From Aporrectodea caliginosa (lineage: Eukaryota; Annelida; Clitellata; Crassiclitellata; Lumbricidae): a stretch of DNA of 64,000 nt. Below the pieces are notes generated by a model, which was given only the letters and a program-made list of their open reading frames with translations, made no database searches and was not told the DNA's origin. The stretch lies in assembly GCA_020284085.1 (NCBI GenBank), contig JACEVL010000970.1, positions 1 to 64,000 of the forward strand, written 5' to 3'. Below are positions 1 through 11,270 of this stretch, piece after piece; position 1 is the first letter of the stretch; each line of letters opens with the position of its first letter. A program made the translations under genes and the position numbers.

Positions 1-199
1 TAAACCTTTTCAAAAAAAGTGCTTCTGAACAAATGTCGGATCTTTGACTTGGAACCCAACAGACAATCGTCTCCCCCGATTCGGTTCCGCCTGGATTCTG
101 GGTAACATATTTATAGGCCCTACTGTATATATTTATGCAGATGTAAAGTGTATATTTATAATGCATTTTATGGAGATGTAAAAGTGTATATAGATAGAC

Positions 200-490
200 T
201 GAAAGTCTTAAACGTACCTCTTTTAATTTACCTCTCACCATGATTCATTCCTGTTTGAGGGCTTTAAGAGATACTGTGAACAGTTAGCCATAATAATTTC
301 AACTTGTATTGTCATAAAATAAGACGTTGGTTACTGAAAGGATTTCAGTTTAAGGACTAGCCCACATCGGTCCTGCTGTGAAGTGTTCATCGATTTAATT
401 CATTAGTTGGCGGTATTCAGAGTTAATCAGTTCCAACTACAATACGTTACCGCGCCGTCATGCCTACGGGCCCTGGTTTCCATTTAGTCT
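200..490. repeat. Dispersed degenerate repeat, family R1 (copy a)
   Basis: This stretch resembles 22247-22505, 31395-31625 and 52530-52735. Shared landmarks in order are a cgtacctcttc-like word, a 'taaggactagtccac'-like word, then a 'cgtaactcagagttaacca...cgttgcc.cgccgt'-like end. I recognise no coding potential or terminal inverted repeats. It could be part of an old transposon or a duplicated regulatory segment. Confidence 0.55.
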
Positions 491-789
491 GACCTAAATG
501 CGCGGAGCACTGTGAATGCTTAAAATTTGGAGAATTATCCGTGATATGAACAATTAATGCTCCGAGGAACTCTCCAAATCGACACACTAAATCGAGATTT
601 GTTCATAAACTGATTATAAGCCCTCGACTGCGTTAAAGAATAGCGTCAAAGTGATCGAAACGTCAACTGAATATATTAAATATACGACACTATTTTAATG
701 CTGAATGTCTCAATCTTCTTCTCTTCTTCTGGCTATGGACAGCCACCGTAACAGCTTCTTTTTGTCCTTCTCTTCTTTGTCACCAAGGA

Positions 790-1060
790 ACACTGATCTT
801 CGCACTGCACCTCCAGACAACCCCTCTGATTTGACGCAGCTCACGTGAATGTTGTTGCCCAGAGACTAACTCTTATAAATTAATTTTCTAGTTTACATGT
901 ACCATTACGGCTTTTACTGTCTGCCTCATTAACTTTGTTACAACTGATAACTTGAAATGGAGTTTCTGCTTATATGTCAACAATCTCTAATGTAGAGTTA
1001 TTTACAAAGTTTTCACGTAGGCTTTTTGGAGACGTAGAATTAGGCTCTCTAGACGAAAAT
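790..1060. repeat. Dispersed degenerate repeat, family R2 (copy a)
   Basis: It shares ctctgatttgacgcagc and a following 'ctagtttac.tgt' word with 24365-24640, and weaker similarity with 7880-8040. The first part also resembles the LINE 3' segment at 35570-35600, so R2 may be an old LINE-derived sequence. No reading frame is recognised. Confidence 0.45.
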
Positions 1061-1690
1061 GAATTATGCATCCTAAACTTATACACAACTCAAACTGATG
1101 CAGAGTGAATGGGTGGCATGATATTACGATGGATCTTTTGGACCGGTGAGTCCACATTCAAACAGCGACATTGTATACAACGACTGCATAGAACTCAACT
1201 ATCCACTTAGGCAAGTCGTCAGATCCTTTGTCTTTTTGCTTCCCAGGTCTACCAGCAACTAGGGGATGTTCATCAGACAGTTAATTTTTATAAGCCCTCG
1301 AATTTCATACAGTGCCTATGATTAAGCTGATTTCGATTTCTGTCTTTCAAACGGGACAATAGCATGAGACCTAATAATCTACTCAACTGTAAAATCGACA
1401 TTTTATCATCTATTGTTCCAGGAAATATCGTACTATAATTCTTGGGCTACACTTATGTTGCGATTTTATGTCAAAGTAAAGAGATTTGAATTCGAATTAC
1501 TGAAATTCAAATTTCACAATGCAAGCGGCAAATCCTTTCGATTTACTCTGTGAAGACGAGTAGGCACACTGTAATGAATTCACAGTATTGTAATTTCATG
1601 GCTATAGTCTCTGAATTACACATGAATTTCACTAAGGCAAAAGTATTCGGCATATGTAATACATTCTATTAAATATAAGTCATGCATACC
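1061..1690. other. No gene recognised
   Basis: A+T-rich noncoding sequence. I see no long frame, terminal repeat or array in it. Confidence 0.5.
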
Positions 1691-1780
1691 ATGACTTCGG
1701 TGTCTCTGGGACTGCCTTAAGCTGGTTAGCTTCTTACCTGGGTGACCGTAGTCAGCAGGTAGGCAAAGTGATAAATCCAG
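1691..1780 (+). mobile_element. Short LINE reverse transcriptase fragment
   Basis: The plus-strand frame reads FGVSGTALSWLASYLGDRSQ, the conserved block between the first catalytic aspartate region and the next RT motif in L2/CR1-type non-LTR retrotransposons (a G-x-x-G-x-x-L-x-W-x-x-S-Y-L-x-x-R-x-Q pattern). Only about 30 codons survive, with no adjoining RT motifs. It is a dead fragment. Confidence 0.7.
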
Positions 1781-1879
1781 AGAAGCTGTCAACTTCATAA
1801 AATAAAATTGTAAGCTTATATGTAATGAGATCGACGCTCATCATGAAAACTGAAATCTCTTAGAGAAAATAGCATATCC

Positions 1880-2481
1880 AAAATTGGCAAAGGGCGGCAT
1901 TTTGGGCTGTCGCCCAGGGCGGCATTTCAGCTCCGTACGCCTCTAACAGTGCCGAAAGTCTTAGCAATATCAATACCAATACAGCACTACTCATTATTTT
2001 TCAGGGGAGTTTTTAAGTTTTTCATACATGTCCATTAGGGCCATGGATCTTCTTGCGTATCGCAATGTCCGCTTTGAAAGACATCGCAACCGTAATCCCT
2101 TCCGCTTTCGCTACTCTGTAGTTACAGGTGAATACCATGGGTAGCGTATTAACACATTTAGTTAATTTCTTCGCACCTACTCAAAATTGGCAAAGGGCGG
2201 CATTTTGGGCTGTCGCCCAGGGCGGCATTTCAGCTCCGTACGTCTCTAACAGTGCCGAAAGTCTTAGCAATATCAATACCAATACAGTACTACTCATTAT
2301 TTTTCAAGGGAGTTTTAAAGTTTTTCATACATGTCCATTAGGGCCATGGATCTTCTTGCGTATCGCAATGTCCGCTTTGAACGACATCGCAACCGTAATC
2401 CCTTCCGCTTTCGCTACTCTGTAGTTACAGGTGAATACCATGGGTAGCGTATTAACAAATTTAGTTAATTTCTTCGCACCT
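1880..2481. repeat. Tandem duplication, 303-bp unit, two near-identical copies
   Basis: The segment starting aaaattggcaaagggcggca at 1880 recurs at 2183. The two copies (1880-2178 and 2183-2481) differ at only a handful of positions, including a one-base indel. The unit ends in ttcttcgcacct. The high identity points to a recent duplication. Frames of about 98 codons cross it, but resemble no protein I know and are not convincing genes. Confidence 0.9.
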
Positions 2482-2654
2482 TGTTATTGTCGTTCTGCAA
2501 ACAGTAAAATCATTCTAACATTAATTAAGCTATTATTTTATGTACCATCTAGTCATCTAGCGATTGACGCATCTTTTAAACAAATTTGTTGTGTCCATGA
2601 GTCGTTGACAAGTCTCTTGTCTCTGTCCTTAAGGTGAATCTGGTGACTTAGATA

Positions 2655-3012
2655 CCGTAGATCAGCGCTTCCCAAACATTTCAGTGTCACAGACAAGCCA
2701 AAATTCTCCAACTGAAGGAGGATTGGTGCCAAATTTATTAATTATTTCTCTTTCTCGTTTTCGATCACCTAAATTCCTCAAAATGTATCAAAAATGATTT
2801 CAATGCATATTTAGCCAATTCTATAACTCGATTGCCCTTTTAATGGTAGATTAATAAGTGTATTTGTAGTGACTTTACAAAAATATAATAGCCATTTCTT
2901 GATTCCGTGACAATTTGACTAGTTTCTTCACTCACTTTGCGGACCGGCAACTGAGAGCTCGCGGACCGGCACCGGTCTACGGACCACCACTTTGGGAAGC
3001 ACTGCCATAGAT
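2655..3012. mobile_element. hAT-type MITE with degenerate 8-bp target duplication
   Basis: The element runs 2663-3004 (342 bp). Its ends are inverted: cagcgcttcccaaa on the left and, on the opposite strand of the right end, cagtgcttcccaaa. The flanking octamers are ccgtagat and ccatagat, matching at 7 of 8 positions. Ends beginning CAG plus an 8-bp duplication are the hallmark of the hAT superfamily. It is too short to encode a transposase, so it is non-autonomous. Confidence 0.8.
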
Positions 3013-3134
3013 AGCACAGCATCTTTATCAAACACCTTTCTTTTCTAATTGCACTCGTAATGATGCTGGAAACTCATTTTATTCACACACAATCTCATCC
3101 GACTCTGGTCTAGGTACCTACTCTTAATCCATAC

Positions 3135-3225
3135 TCATGTGCAGCGCCCTTTCCTTCGGCTTCGGTTGAGCTACGGCGCTATAATAGAAATAGTATTATT
3201 ATCATTACTATTATCATTATTAGTT
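3135..3225 (+). mobile_element. L2-type LINE/SINE 3' tail
   Basis: The sequence passes through 'gagctacggcgctataatagaaa' into a short A/T repeat tail. This is the same kind of 'ggcgctatataaa' 3' terminus seen at 7505, 11100 and 11815. Only the terminal part remains. Confidence 0.5.
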
Positions 3226-3539
3226 GTTTAAATCACGAAACATGCCTACTATTGTCTTCACAAAGGTAGGCCCTACATTGTTTCATCTTGTATCCATTAT
3301 CCAAGCATAAACGTTAATCCGATGCTGGTCAAAGCTGATCTGCATTTTGTTTGGCAGTTGTTGCACGGAAACATCTGATAATTAGACTATAATTTTTTTA
3401 CACTTGAAATGCATTACAGTGTGTTCAAACACGAAACGACTTTTCAAACATCGAAACGCCGAATTCACCTCAAACAATGGAAATCCCAGGTCTACAGTAA
3501 CAAACAATAGAGTTTTAAATAATTTCCCAGAAATTGCTT

Positions 3540-4110
3540 TCTCAGAGTCGGATTGAATGTATCGTAATAAGTCTTATATGCAGAAAAGGATTGCGAATGG
3601 TGATCGACAAATTGCACTGTTTGGCCATCCACCAGGTCTCTTCCGAAAAAGTGGATGGTCAAACAGCCATTCTTCAGCAACATGAGGCCAGTTTGGACAA
3701 AGTACGGAAGAAAATCGGTCTTTTGCATTGACTTAAATTGGATACATGCTTTTCAAAGCTGGACCATTTACTGTGCACAGTTTCAAAACTGCTTCGGTTA
3801 ATTCAGTTATTTTTCCATTGATATTAGAAAGCTCTGTAGTGCTCGCGATCATTTCGATCATTTCTTGGGGGGCTTGGACGGAGTCTCGCAACATGAAACT
3901 CATCAGAGGTATGTTTAAAAATAATTTATATTTATCTAAATTCCAGTCATAAGCTCCAAAGATTGGGTCACGTAATCGAACAAATGACGTATTTTGATCG
4001 TATGATTCCAGTTTAGAGCATATATTCAGATCACAGAGGTCGCCAGCACCTTCAGGAAGTTCACTTCGCAGGTCAAAAGAATGGCTCAAGTTCATATGAA
4101 TATGGATACC
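3540..4110 (-). pseudogene. Divergent relic of a Mab-21/cGAS-like gene
   Basis: Read on the minus strand, the frame from about 4095 carries a segment ending in F-V-R-L-R. This aligns with the GFVRLR block that follows the DVSRL...EPY segment in the intact array genes. It then shows NGPAL, an in-frame TAA at 3733-3735, and, in the same frame, CPNWP, AEEW and RPGGWP before a second stop near 3560. The order GPA - CPxWP - AxxW - GWP is the same as in the genes at 26258-29050 and 55727-58585 and is typical of Mab-21-type proteins. Spacing and sequence differ enough to make this a separate subfamily or a very old copy. The N-terminal GS motif and the C-terminal half are not visible. An active spliced gene cannot be excluded, but two stops within 60 codons favour a pseudogene. 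Confidence 0.55.
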
Positions 4111-4129
4111 TCTGCATGCTTTTATTTGC

Positions 4130-4690
4130 TACGTGCGTCATTAACTTTAATACAATATCGCATTAAAAGCCAAAACAACCTGCAAGGTGGAAAACATAAT
4201 TAAATACAACTTGTGCGCCAATTTTGACGCGTCAGAAGTAATAGGCCACTTGAAACTGATATTAAATTATGTTCTGTTGTTATCTATATGCCCATCTTAT
4301 TTAGCCTACTACACCATGTTACTCTTGTCTCTGCATACAATAATTGACTGATATCGAGACTTGAAGTGTTGAGTTGTAGGTCGTTCAGGTTAATAAAAAC
4401 TCATGTTCTCAATTATTGTTTCATCGATATATACTTGCAACTGAAGAAATTTCCTGACCCGAATTAAGTGCAAGTAAAGTTGCCTGACCTATTTATATAG
4501 ACCTATTCATTACCTGCACAAGCAGATCAATTTGATACATCCTTACAATTAAATTTACACTGGTAGGCTGAGATGATTGCAAAGCCACAAAAAATTACAC
4601 ATTCTCTATGCATATTATATTTACTACACCATAATTATTGCTCTCATCCTTGCGTTTAATAGTAGTAGGAGTGACTACCGCCGTGATGTC
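4130..4690. other. No gene recognised
   Basis: A+T-rich noncoding sequence between the Mab-21 relic and a hAT element. I see nothing supportable in it. Confidence 0.5.
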
Positions 4691-4692
4691 TA

Positions 4693-5579
4693 TGCAGGTC
4701 CAGTGATATTTTACTTCTCAAAATAATTCCTAATTCAGTTTTAATTCAGTTCTGTGTCCTTGAATTTTACTTCTAATTCTAATTTTACTTCACAAATAAT
4801 TTTACTTATCATTCCTATTTTAGTTCTCAATTAATTTTACTTCTTATTTTAGTTTTCCAAATAATTATTAATTTCAGTGCAGTAAAAGTAGACTATTTCA
4901 ACGTTACTACATGCACGTATAAGATATCTTTGTTCAATTTCAAGAACACTCTCATTTCCAGAGATTTTTTCATGCGATTTCTTCGTCCATCAGTCAAGAT
5001 TTCACATACAGAAAAATTCTTTCCACAAAGGCCTGTGAGGCTGGAGCTGACAAAGATCCTTTGCAATGGTGCAATTTTGCTGTACGAAGTTCGCCTTCCC
5101 AAACCGGGTTATTTCGCTTTCTCCCGGCCAACATTCTTGATAAACTCATACTTAAGAAATTTAACGATCAAAAGCTAAATAAAATGTCGTACGCAACTGA
5201 GGTCGTTGTTAGGTTGGTACGCCGGGGGGGACAGTTATTCGACAACGAAGACCTAAGATAGTATATTACATCGAGAATGGTAAGCGCAGCACCTTCATCT
5301 CAACCGGAGATTTTCAATGGATCATGTGTTTGGATCGCATGCGATTTACTCGCCTTCATCTCAACTTAAGGGCCACAAGAAGTAAAATGATTTTACTTCT
5401 GAAAATAATTCCTAATTTCATTCATAATTTTAGTTCTGCAAATAATTCATAATTTAATTCCTAATTTCGTTGTTGAAGCCAAAATAATTCCTACTTTTAC
5501 TTCTTATTTTCGTTAACGAAATCCTTTATTTTTACTTCTAATTTTAGTTTTCGTTAACGAAAATATCACTGTGCAGGTC
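4693..5579. mobile_element. hAT-type element with perfect 8-bp target duplication
   Basis: The element spans 4701-5571 (871 bp). It begins cagtgatattt and its right end is the inverse, aaatatcactg. The octamer tgcaggtc flanks it on both sides (4693-4700 and 5572-5579). Both subterminal regions are built from repeats of tttacttctaatttt-like words (4705-4880 and 5385-5565), which give long imperfect inverted ends. The central part has only short frames that I do not recognise as transposase. It is a non-autonomous hAT. Confidence 0.9.
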
Positions 5580-6114
5580 TTCCTTTGGAAACACAGGGAA
5601 ACTTGAAAACGTTCTGCGTTCAGCCACCAAACTTGTTAGTGTCATTTAAAAGTTTGACGATGCCTCAAAATTATATGCGTCACGAACTTCATTGACTGAC
5701 TACACATGGCTTCGATTTGGGTCTGGGTACACGAGATGGGGAATGCCTCTGCCTGTTAAAGGGAAAGGGAGCCACGCTGCCACATTTCAGGTTTTTGATA
5801 ACCGCAGAAATAATTTTCATTTCATAGCTAAAGGTGAATTTCCTGTTTCTTTGCACGCTCTTAGATAAGAGACACTACATGCGCCTCCTGTGAGCATTTT
5901 GAAACTGTTCTCTTTCGCAGGTGTTAAGATTAGAACGTCTCTCAGTAAGCATCTTAGAAAGAAATATAAATGCTCTCAATTAATGAATGAAATTATTGAA
6001 CGAAGGAACATTGAGTAGGCTATGCAGTTACGCAATGCTTACAATGACATTGGTTGAAATATTTTCATGCGCGAAAGATTATTATTATACGCGTTGCATA
6101 ATATGGCAAAAGTA
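5580..6114. other. No gene recognised
   Basis: Single-copy-looking noncoding sequence between two hAT insertions. No motif seen. Confidence 0.5.
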
Positions 6115-7394
6115 GTTTCATTTAGAGCCCTGCGCCGACTTCATAGTGTCGGCGGCGGCGCGCCGGTCATTTTTGGTCGGCGGCGGCGGCGCGCCGCCGA
6201 CCAACAAAATCGGCGGCGGCGCGGGCGCGCGGCGGCGCGGCCCGGCGTGGTCGGCGCCAGTAACGAATCCAGAATTTTATGTGGAGGGTCAAATGGGCGG
6301 CCGAACTTTTGAAATATTTTGAATTTCCACACTGTAATTGTAGCATTTTAAGCCGTCGTTTGAACAAATTTCTCTATTATTTCAGTGCTGATAGCAATCA
6401 GCTGTCACTCGTGCTTAAGATGTATATTTTAAATCGTGTTTGAGTTTGACACAGACATTACTAGGAAATCAGACATTTATTGAGATGAATTTAAAAACTA
6501 GAAAAAGGGCCTTCGTTCAATTTCAAAGAACGCCATAAGCTTTTAGTAAACGAATTGCTGACTACAAGACACAATTATAAATATAACAAACTTCGTTTAC
6601 TATCTCAAACTGAAACACCACGATATGATCACAATTCATAGCATAAACGGATGATCACAAATAATTAAATAAATCGAATTTAACTGGTTGGCAGCCATGC
6701 TCGGCGCCTTTCACGTCCTACTGCTCATTTTACGAACGCCATATGGCGAATGAAAAGCAGAGTAGACCTTTTGGGATGGTAACCATCAATGGCGCGTAAT
6801 GCTAGAAGTACAGGATGCACTCTTCCTGTTACGTTGACTAAAGTTTTAGCAAATTGAAAATAATTAAAATTAATTACTTGTGAGACACCATGGAAAGGGG
6901 TTTAGGGTAAATGGTAATAGGCATATTTTTATTGGCGTTCTCTCATTCCTACCCATCTATTAAATCTATCTGTCAGTCATTCAAGCTACCCATCCATTCA
7001 TTCATTCATCAATCCATCCATCTATCAATCCATCCAACCTTCCCACCAATATATCCATCTATCCATCCATCCATCCCATAATCTGTCTGCTCTCTGTCTG
7101 CTGTCTGCCTGCCAGCCTGTGTCTCTGTCTGTGTCTCTGTCTGTCTCTGTAGGCCTATGTCTGTCTGTCTCTGTCTGTCTGGCTGTATGTCTGTCTATGT
7201 CTACTTCTGTAACCCACTGAAACAAACAATTTATTGTGTAATCATGTAAAAAAACATGAAAAATGCAACAAAACAATTAAACATATCAGCGTTGCATCGG
7301 CGGCGCGCCGATCCACAAAAATCGGCGGCGGCGGCGCCCAAGAAATGTCGGTGGCGGCGGCGCGGCGCGGCCGGCGCAGGGCTCTGGTTTCATT
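6115..7394. mobile_element. hAT-type element with extremely GC-rich ends
   Basis: The element spans 6123-7386 (1264 bp). Its ends are inverted (tagagccctgcgccg; on the other strand of the right end, cagagccctgcgccg) and it is flanked by gtttcatt at 6115-6122 and 7387-7394, a perfect 8-bp duplication. Directly inside each end lies a block of cggcggcg repeats (about 6149-6250 and 7297-7380) that could fold into strong hairpins, in sharp contrast to the A+T-rich surroundings. The interior holds cat/ctgt microsatellites (about 6975-7205). No transposase domain is visible, so it is non-autonomous. Confidence 0.88.
6950..7210. repeat. Compound tetranucleotide microsatellite
   Basis: Interspersed catc and ctgt/tctg repeats lie inside the hAT element. 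They are impure and long, and give spurious frames rich in T, D and R on the minus strand. Confidence 0.85.
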
Positions 7395-7499
7395 AGTAAC
7401 CGCATACGAATCTCCAATACAATAACGCAGCATGAGTAATTTAGACATAACATAACTCAGTTTGAAAGATTACGCTACCGGTAATTAATTCCAATAATG

Positions 7500-7575
7500 A
7501 TATCTACAATAAAGCGCCTCTGAGTAGGGATCTTGAAGGGGCGCTATATAAATTCTGATTGATTGATTGACTGAA
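7500..7575 (+). mobile_element. L2-type LINE 3' end with (ATTG)n tail
   Basis: The sequence gcgcctctgagtagggatct, followed by gaaggggcgctatataaatt, runs into a short attg repeat. The same terminal sequence occurs at 11085-11130 and, inverted, near 44860-44900. This is the 3' end of an L2-like retrotransposon, truncated upstream. Confidence 0.75.
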
Positions 7576-8425
7576 TAAACAGCAGGCGTTAAGCAGCAAC
7601 TAAACTTACATTTACAACTAGGGACATTATAAATTGCCTGCATTTCCTGAGTAGGCCCTATTGGTTATTGTAGGCGAAGATCATATAGGAAAAATGTATT
7701 TAATTGGTCTGCGTTAAACTTTAACAGTTACTCTATATCCTTTCCTTTCTAGTCTTCTTTCGATTTTGTTCTTACACGGTATATTTGGACAACTGCTGAC
7801 AGAGGGCACATGTATACAGTTGGTGCTCAGAGATTAGTGTTTCAGTACAGCTCTATAATTTTCCACTTTAAAATAACCATCGCGTGTAATATTTGAAATT
7901 ATGTCTGGTGCAAACTGACATTTTCATGCTATGTGTATTCATGTGAAATTCTGTATAGTTCTTATACATTTGTTAGTTCCGTTTGCCTCATAAATTGATG
8001 TCAACAATTTGTGAAGTAGAGTCATTATACCGTTGACATACATGTAATTACTGGCAAAATTGTTGAAGAGATAGACTTACACTCATACACGCTAAACATT
8101 ATGAGTCTTAAGACAACGGACGCAGACTGAGTGAATGACATGCTAACAAGCTAGACTTTAAAATGGTAGATGAAATTTTAGCAAAGCATGAATGATAATT
8201 ATTAAACACAACCATAAACGTGATAAAATTTCAAAATCATAAGCAAACCGATTAGGCCTAAAATTGGCAATAATTATAAGAGACGTTTCACAGCAGATGG
8301 TGAAAGTAAAACTACGCTAAGAGTTAACACGGATAGATCAACATCTTCATGACCTGCAATGATCTCCAACAGCTGACGTAAACATATATTCATATGAAAT
8401 TTATATTATATTATAGAAAGCATAG
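7576..8425. other. No gene recognised; weak R2-like similarity
   Basis: Noncoding. The 7880-8040 part weakly resembles the R2 repeat. Nothing else can be supported. Confidence 0.45.
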
Positions 8426-8429
8426 TCTG

Positions 8430-9895
8430 AATAAATGCAATGTACACCACTGTTACTATTCTCTCTGCAAAACCTTAGAACGACTGGTTTCCATGCAGCT
8501 TCTCCCCTATCTTGAACATTCAGGACTCCTCCCTTCCCATCAGTCTGGTTTCAGGGCTTATCACTCCACAGAAACAGCCCTTCTCTCTCTACTTTCTGAT
8601 ATCTATTCAGCTGTTGACAGGTCTCAGCTCACTCTTCTTGCTCTTTTTGATGTTTCTTCAGCCTTCGACATGGTTGACCATGAAATTCTACTCCAACGCC
8701 TTGAGACCTCCTGTGGACTCAAAGGTTCCCCACTTCTTTGGCTTCGGTGAGAAGTACTTGTCTGATCGCACTCAAATGATCATTTCTGGTGACTCCAGAA
8801 CTCAGTGGGTCCCTATTAAATTGGGTGTTCCTCAGGGTTCTGTCCTTGGACCCCTCTTATTTATTTTATACACGGCTGGTATTCCTTCCCTTTTCCCAAA
8901 TCATTCGGCTATCGGCCATCTTTTTGCTGATGATGTCCAGGCATATGTCTGTGGGCCCCCTTCTGCTCAACTCCTTCTTGCTAGTCACATTGACGCTCTT
9001 TCCCAGGATCTCCATCTGTGGATGTCCTCTAATCGCCTCTCTTTAAATTCCTCCAAAACCCAACTTATTTGGTTTGGTACACCACAGCAACTCCTGAAAC
9101 TCGACTATAACTTGCTCTCTGAAAAGTTTCCGCATTTCACATTCTCATCTAGTGTCCGTGACTTGGGTGTCACCCTAGATAGCTCTCTTACCTTCACTGA
9201 ACACATATCCAAGCTTACCCGCTCTTCTTACTTCCAACTTAGGCGTCTTAGAGCTATTCGCAGATCTGTTTCATCCTCTACCTTCACCTCAATTGTCCAT
9301 GCTTTTGTCTGTTCTCGAATTGACTATTGTAATTCTCTCCTTGTTGGCTTACCCAAGGTTCGTCTTTCTCCTCTTCAATCTGTACTGAATGCTGCTGCCA
9401 GACTTATAGCTCGCCTCCCTCGATCTCTCTCACATCTCTACATTTATGGCTGAACAACTTCATTGGCTTCCTCTCTCTGTGCGCATCCAATTCAAAGTTC
9501 TCATTCTCATGCTCAAATCTCAACTGGGTTTTGCTCCAAAATATCTTTGTCACCAAATTCTCCGTCCTCTCTCTGCCATGTCAATGCGTCCTCTCAGATC
9601 CTCTGACCGGCTTGACCTCTTTGTTCCCCGTGTTAGGACCACAATGGCTCAATCCAGGTCCTTTGCTTGCATAGGTCCCTCTCTATGGAATCGACTTCCT
9701 CCTTCTCTACGCTCTACAATCCTCTCTAGTAGCATCTCTACCTCTTTCTCTCACCTTAAAACCTTCCTTTTTCCTCGGAGGTACGCACTGGGAGCGCTTC
9801 TGAAAGGCTTATGCTGTGAGAAGCGCTTTATAAATGATCAAATACAATACAATACAATACAATACAATTTTTGGCAGCATCATCATCAACAACAA
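8430..9895 (+). mobile_element. L2/CR1-clade LINE, 5'-truncated, with RT domain and (AATAC)n tail
   Basis: The plus strand encodes most of a non-LTR reverse transcriptase. Successive motifs are a K-T-L-E-R-like start, HQSGFRAYHSTETALL, FDVSSAFDMVDHEILL (first catalytic Asp), a W-L-R/S-Y-L-S-D-R-T-Q block, GVPQGSVLGPLLF, and FADDVQAYV in place of YADD. The thumb and C-terminal region contains CSRIDYCNSLLVGLP and HWLPLSVRIQFK. The reading frame shifts near 8745 and again near 9450, so no full protein is made. The 3' end shows the L2-type 'gagaagcgctttataaat' terminus and an aatac tail at 9838-9870. The upstream endonuclease region is absent (5' truncation). Confidence 0.9.
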
Positions 9896-9899
9896 TAAT

Positions 9900-10240
9900 T
9901 ATAATAATAATATTTTATTGATTCAAACTGACAAGTACGCAGTAAGATTACAAGATATAGTACTTAGTAACTGATGATAACAAGTTTAACAGGTTTAACA
10001 GGTGTCGAGTTTAACTGTGGCTGCTTGCAAGGCACCCATCTGTTCTGCTGCTTATTTTACAGGGGCCTAGGAGGTTGAAGGCTGAGTCAACCTTATGAAT
10101 CCGCGTCCTTCTGATCTTCGTGCCAGGGCGTTACCATTTACCCCGCCCAAGACACAGCGGCTACGCGGACCGAATAGTTAGGGCCTACAGCGTTCGCCAT
10201 CTAACGCGGAGAGTACGGTTTCGACTTATACATTCATGTA
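9900..10240 (-). mobile_element. Possible CR1-like LINE 3' untranslated region
   Basis: Read on the minus strand, the stretch ends in 'gtttgaatcaataaaatatta', resembling the 'ttgaatcaataaacgg' end of the LINE at 41225-42147. No coding part is recognised. The call rests on this terminal similarity only. Confidence 0.35.
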
Positions 10241-10304
10241 CAATGTTCATATTATTATAGAAAGCACAGTCGGAACAAATAAAATAATCACTAAGTCTAA
10301 TTCT

Positions 10305-10485
10305 GGCAACGCTGACCAACTGGTCACAGCGCTCACTTTGTATCGCGATGAGTAGGCCTACGGGTTCGAGCCTCTCCTGAGACTTATTCTGTAGGAACTT
10401 TTAACAAGTCCTTCACTCACAAATGCCCAGCGCCATCGATTGATGCTTGGCTAGTAGATAGTGGCGCTTAATAAATGGTGTTTAG
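10305..10485 (+). mobile_element. tRNA-derived SINE with L2-like 3' end
   Basis: The tRNA-like head has an A-box-like ctgaccaactggtcacagcg at 10312-10331 and a B-box-like gggttcgagcctc near 10362-10374. It is followed by a body with aacaagtccttcactcac. The 3' end 'gtggcgcttaataaat' matches L2 LINE termini. Copies of the same design lie at 50587-50720 (minus strand) and about 51268-51492. Confidence 0.75.
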
Positions 10486-11045
10486 TAAATACACAATGAT
10501 AGCATAATCATATTGCTATAAACAACCTTGCACTGTTATCGCAGTTATGTTTATGCATAAACAAATGGTACAAGGCGACCTTTAATGGCGGTCAACAGTT
10601 TTCCAGTATAGTAGTTGACAACGAAGTTGCAAAAGATACCGAAATCGCCAATAATGCCTCTTCTCTGTATTGAGTCTTCATCCATTGTGTAAATTAGCGG
10701 CAGTTTCGCTTTTCATAATGATGGGCTTTGAATCGAGCAGCATTCATTATCCTCGCTGGTTTTCGTCAGCACAGCTAGCATCCTGTATTGGAGCTACTGC
10801 ATGTGATCGATGGTTTTCGTGACAATATAGCAGTGACTCAGATGTGTATGTATGTACGTCTACATGTATTTATGTAGGCATGTACAATTGTACAATGTAC
10901 ATGTATATGTAAATTGACTTGCTTGTTCCCTTTGTACGTACTTACACCATGCAATAACGGGCTTTCTACGTCGTGTACCCTACCATTTTGAACGACTTTC
11001 AGTTGGAGCAGCGTTTGCCCCCAATGACAAACCCTTCGACCTCTA
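10486..11045. other. No gene recognised
   Basis: Noncoding. A short atgtat-rich patch lies at 10840-10910. I see nothing else. Confidence 0.5.
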
Positions 11046-11049
11046 CTCA

Positions 11050-11270
11050 TACCTAAAAAACTTTCTTTTCAGCCGAGGCTGGGTCGGGAACGCCTCTGGA
11101 TAGGTATCTTGAAGGGGCGCTATATCAAGTTCATTTTGATGTATACATGTATGCATGCATGTATGCATGCGTGTATGTATGTATGTATGTATGTATGAAT
11201 GTATGTAGGTTTGCATGTGTGTATGTATGCATGTATGTAATATGTATGTATTGTATGTATGTATGTATCA
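11050..11270 (+). mobile_element. L2-type LINE 3' end running into an (ATGT)n array
   Basis: The words 'ggctgggtcgggaacgcc' and 'cttgaaggggcgctatatca' mark an L2-like terminus at 11075-11130. It is followed at 11138-11270 by an impure atgt/tgca microsatellite. The array probably grew from the element's tail. Confidence 0.75.

Noticed and set aside
6067..6367. Arginine/alanine-rich frames
   Set aside because: They come from the GC-rich end of a hAT element and are open on both strands.
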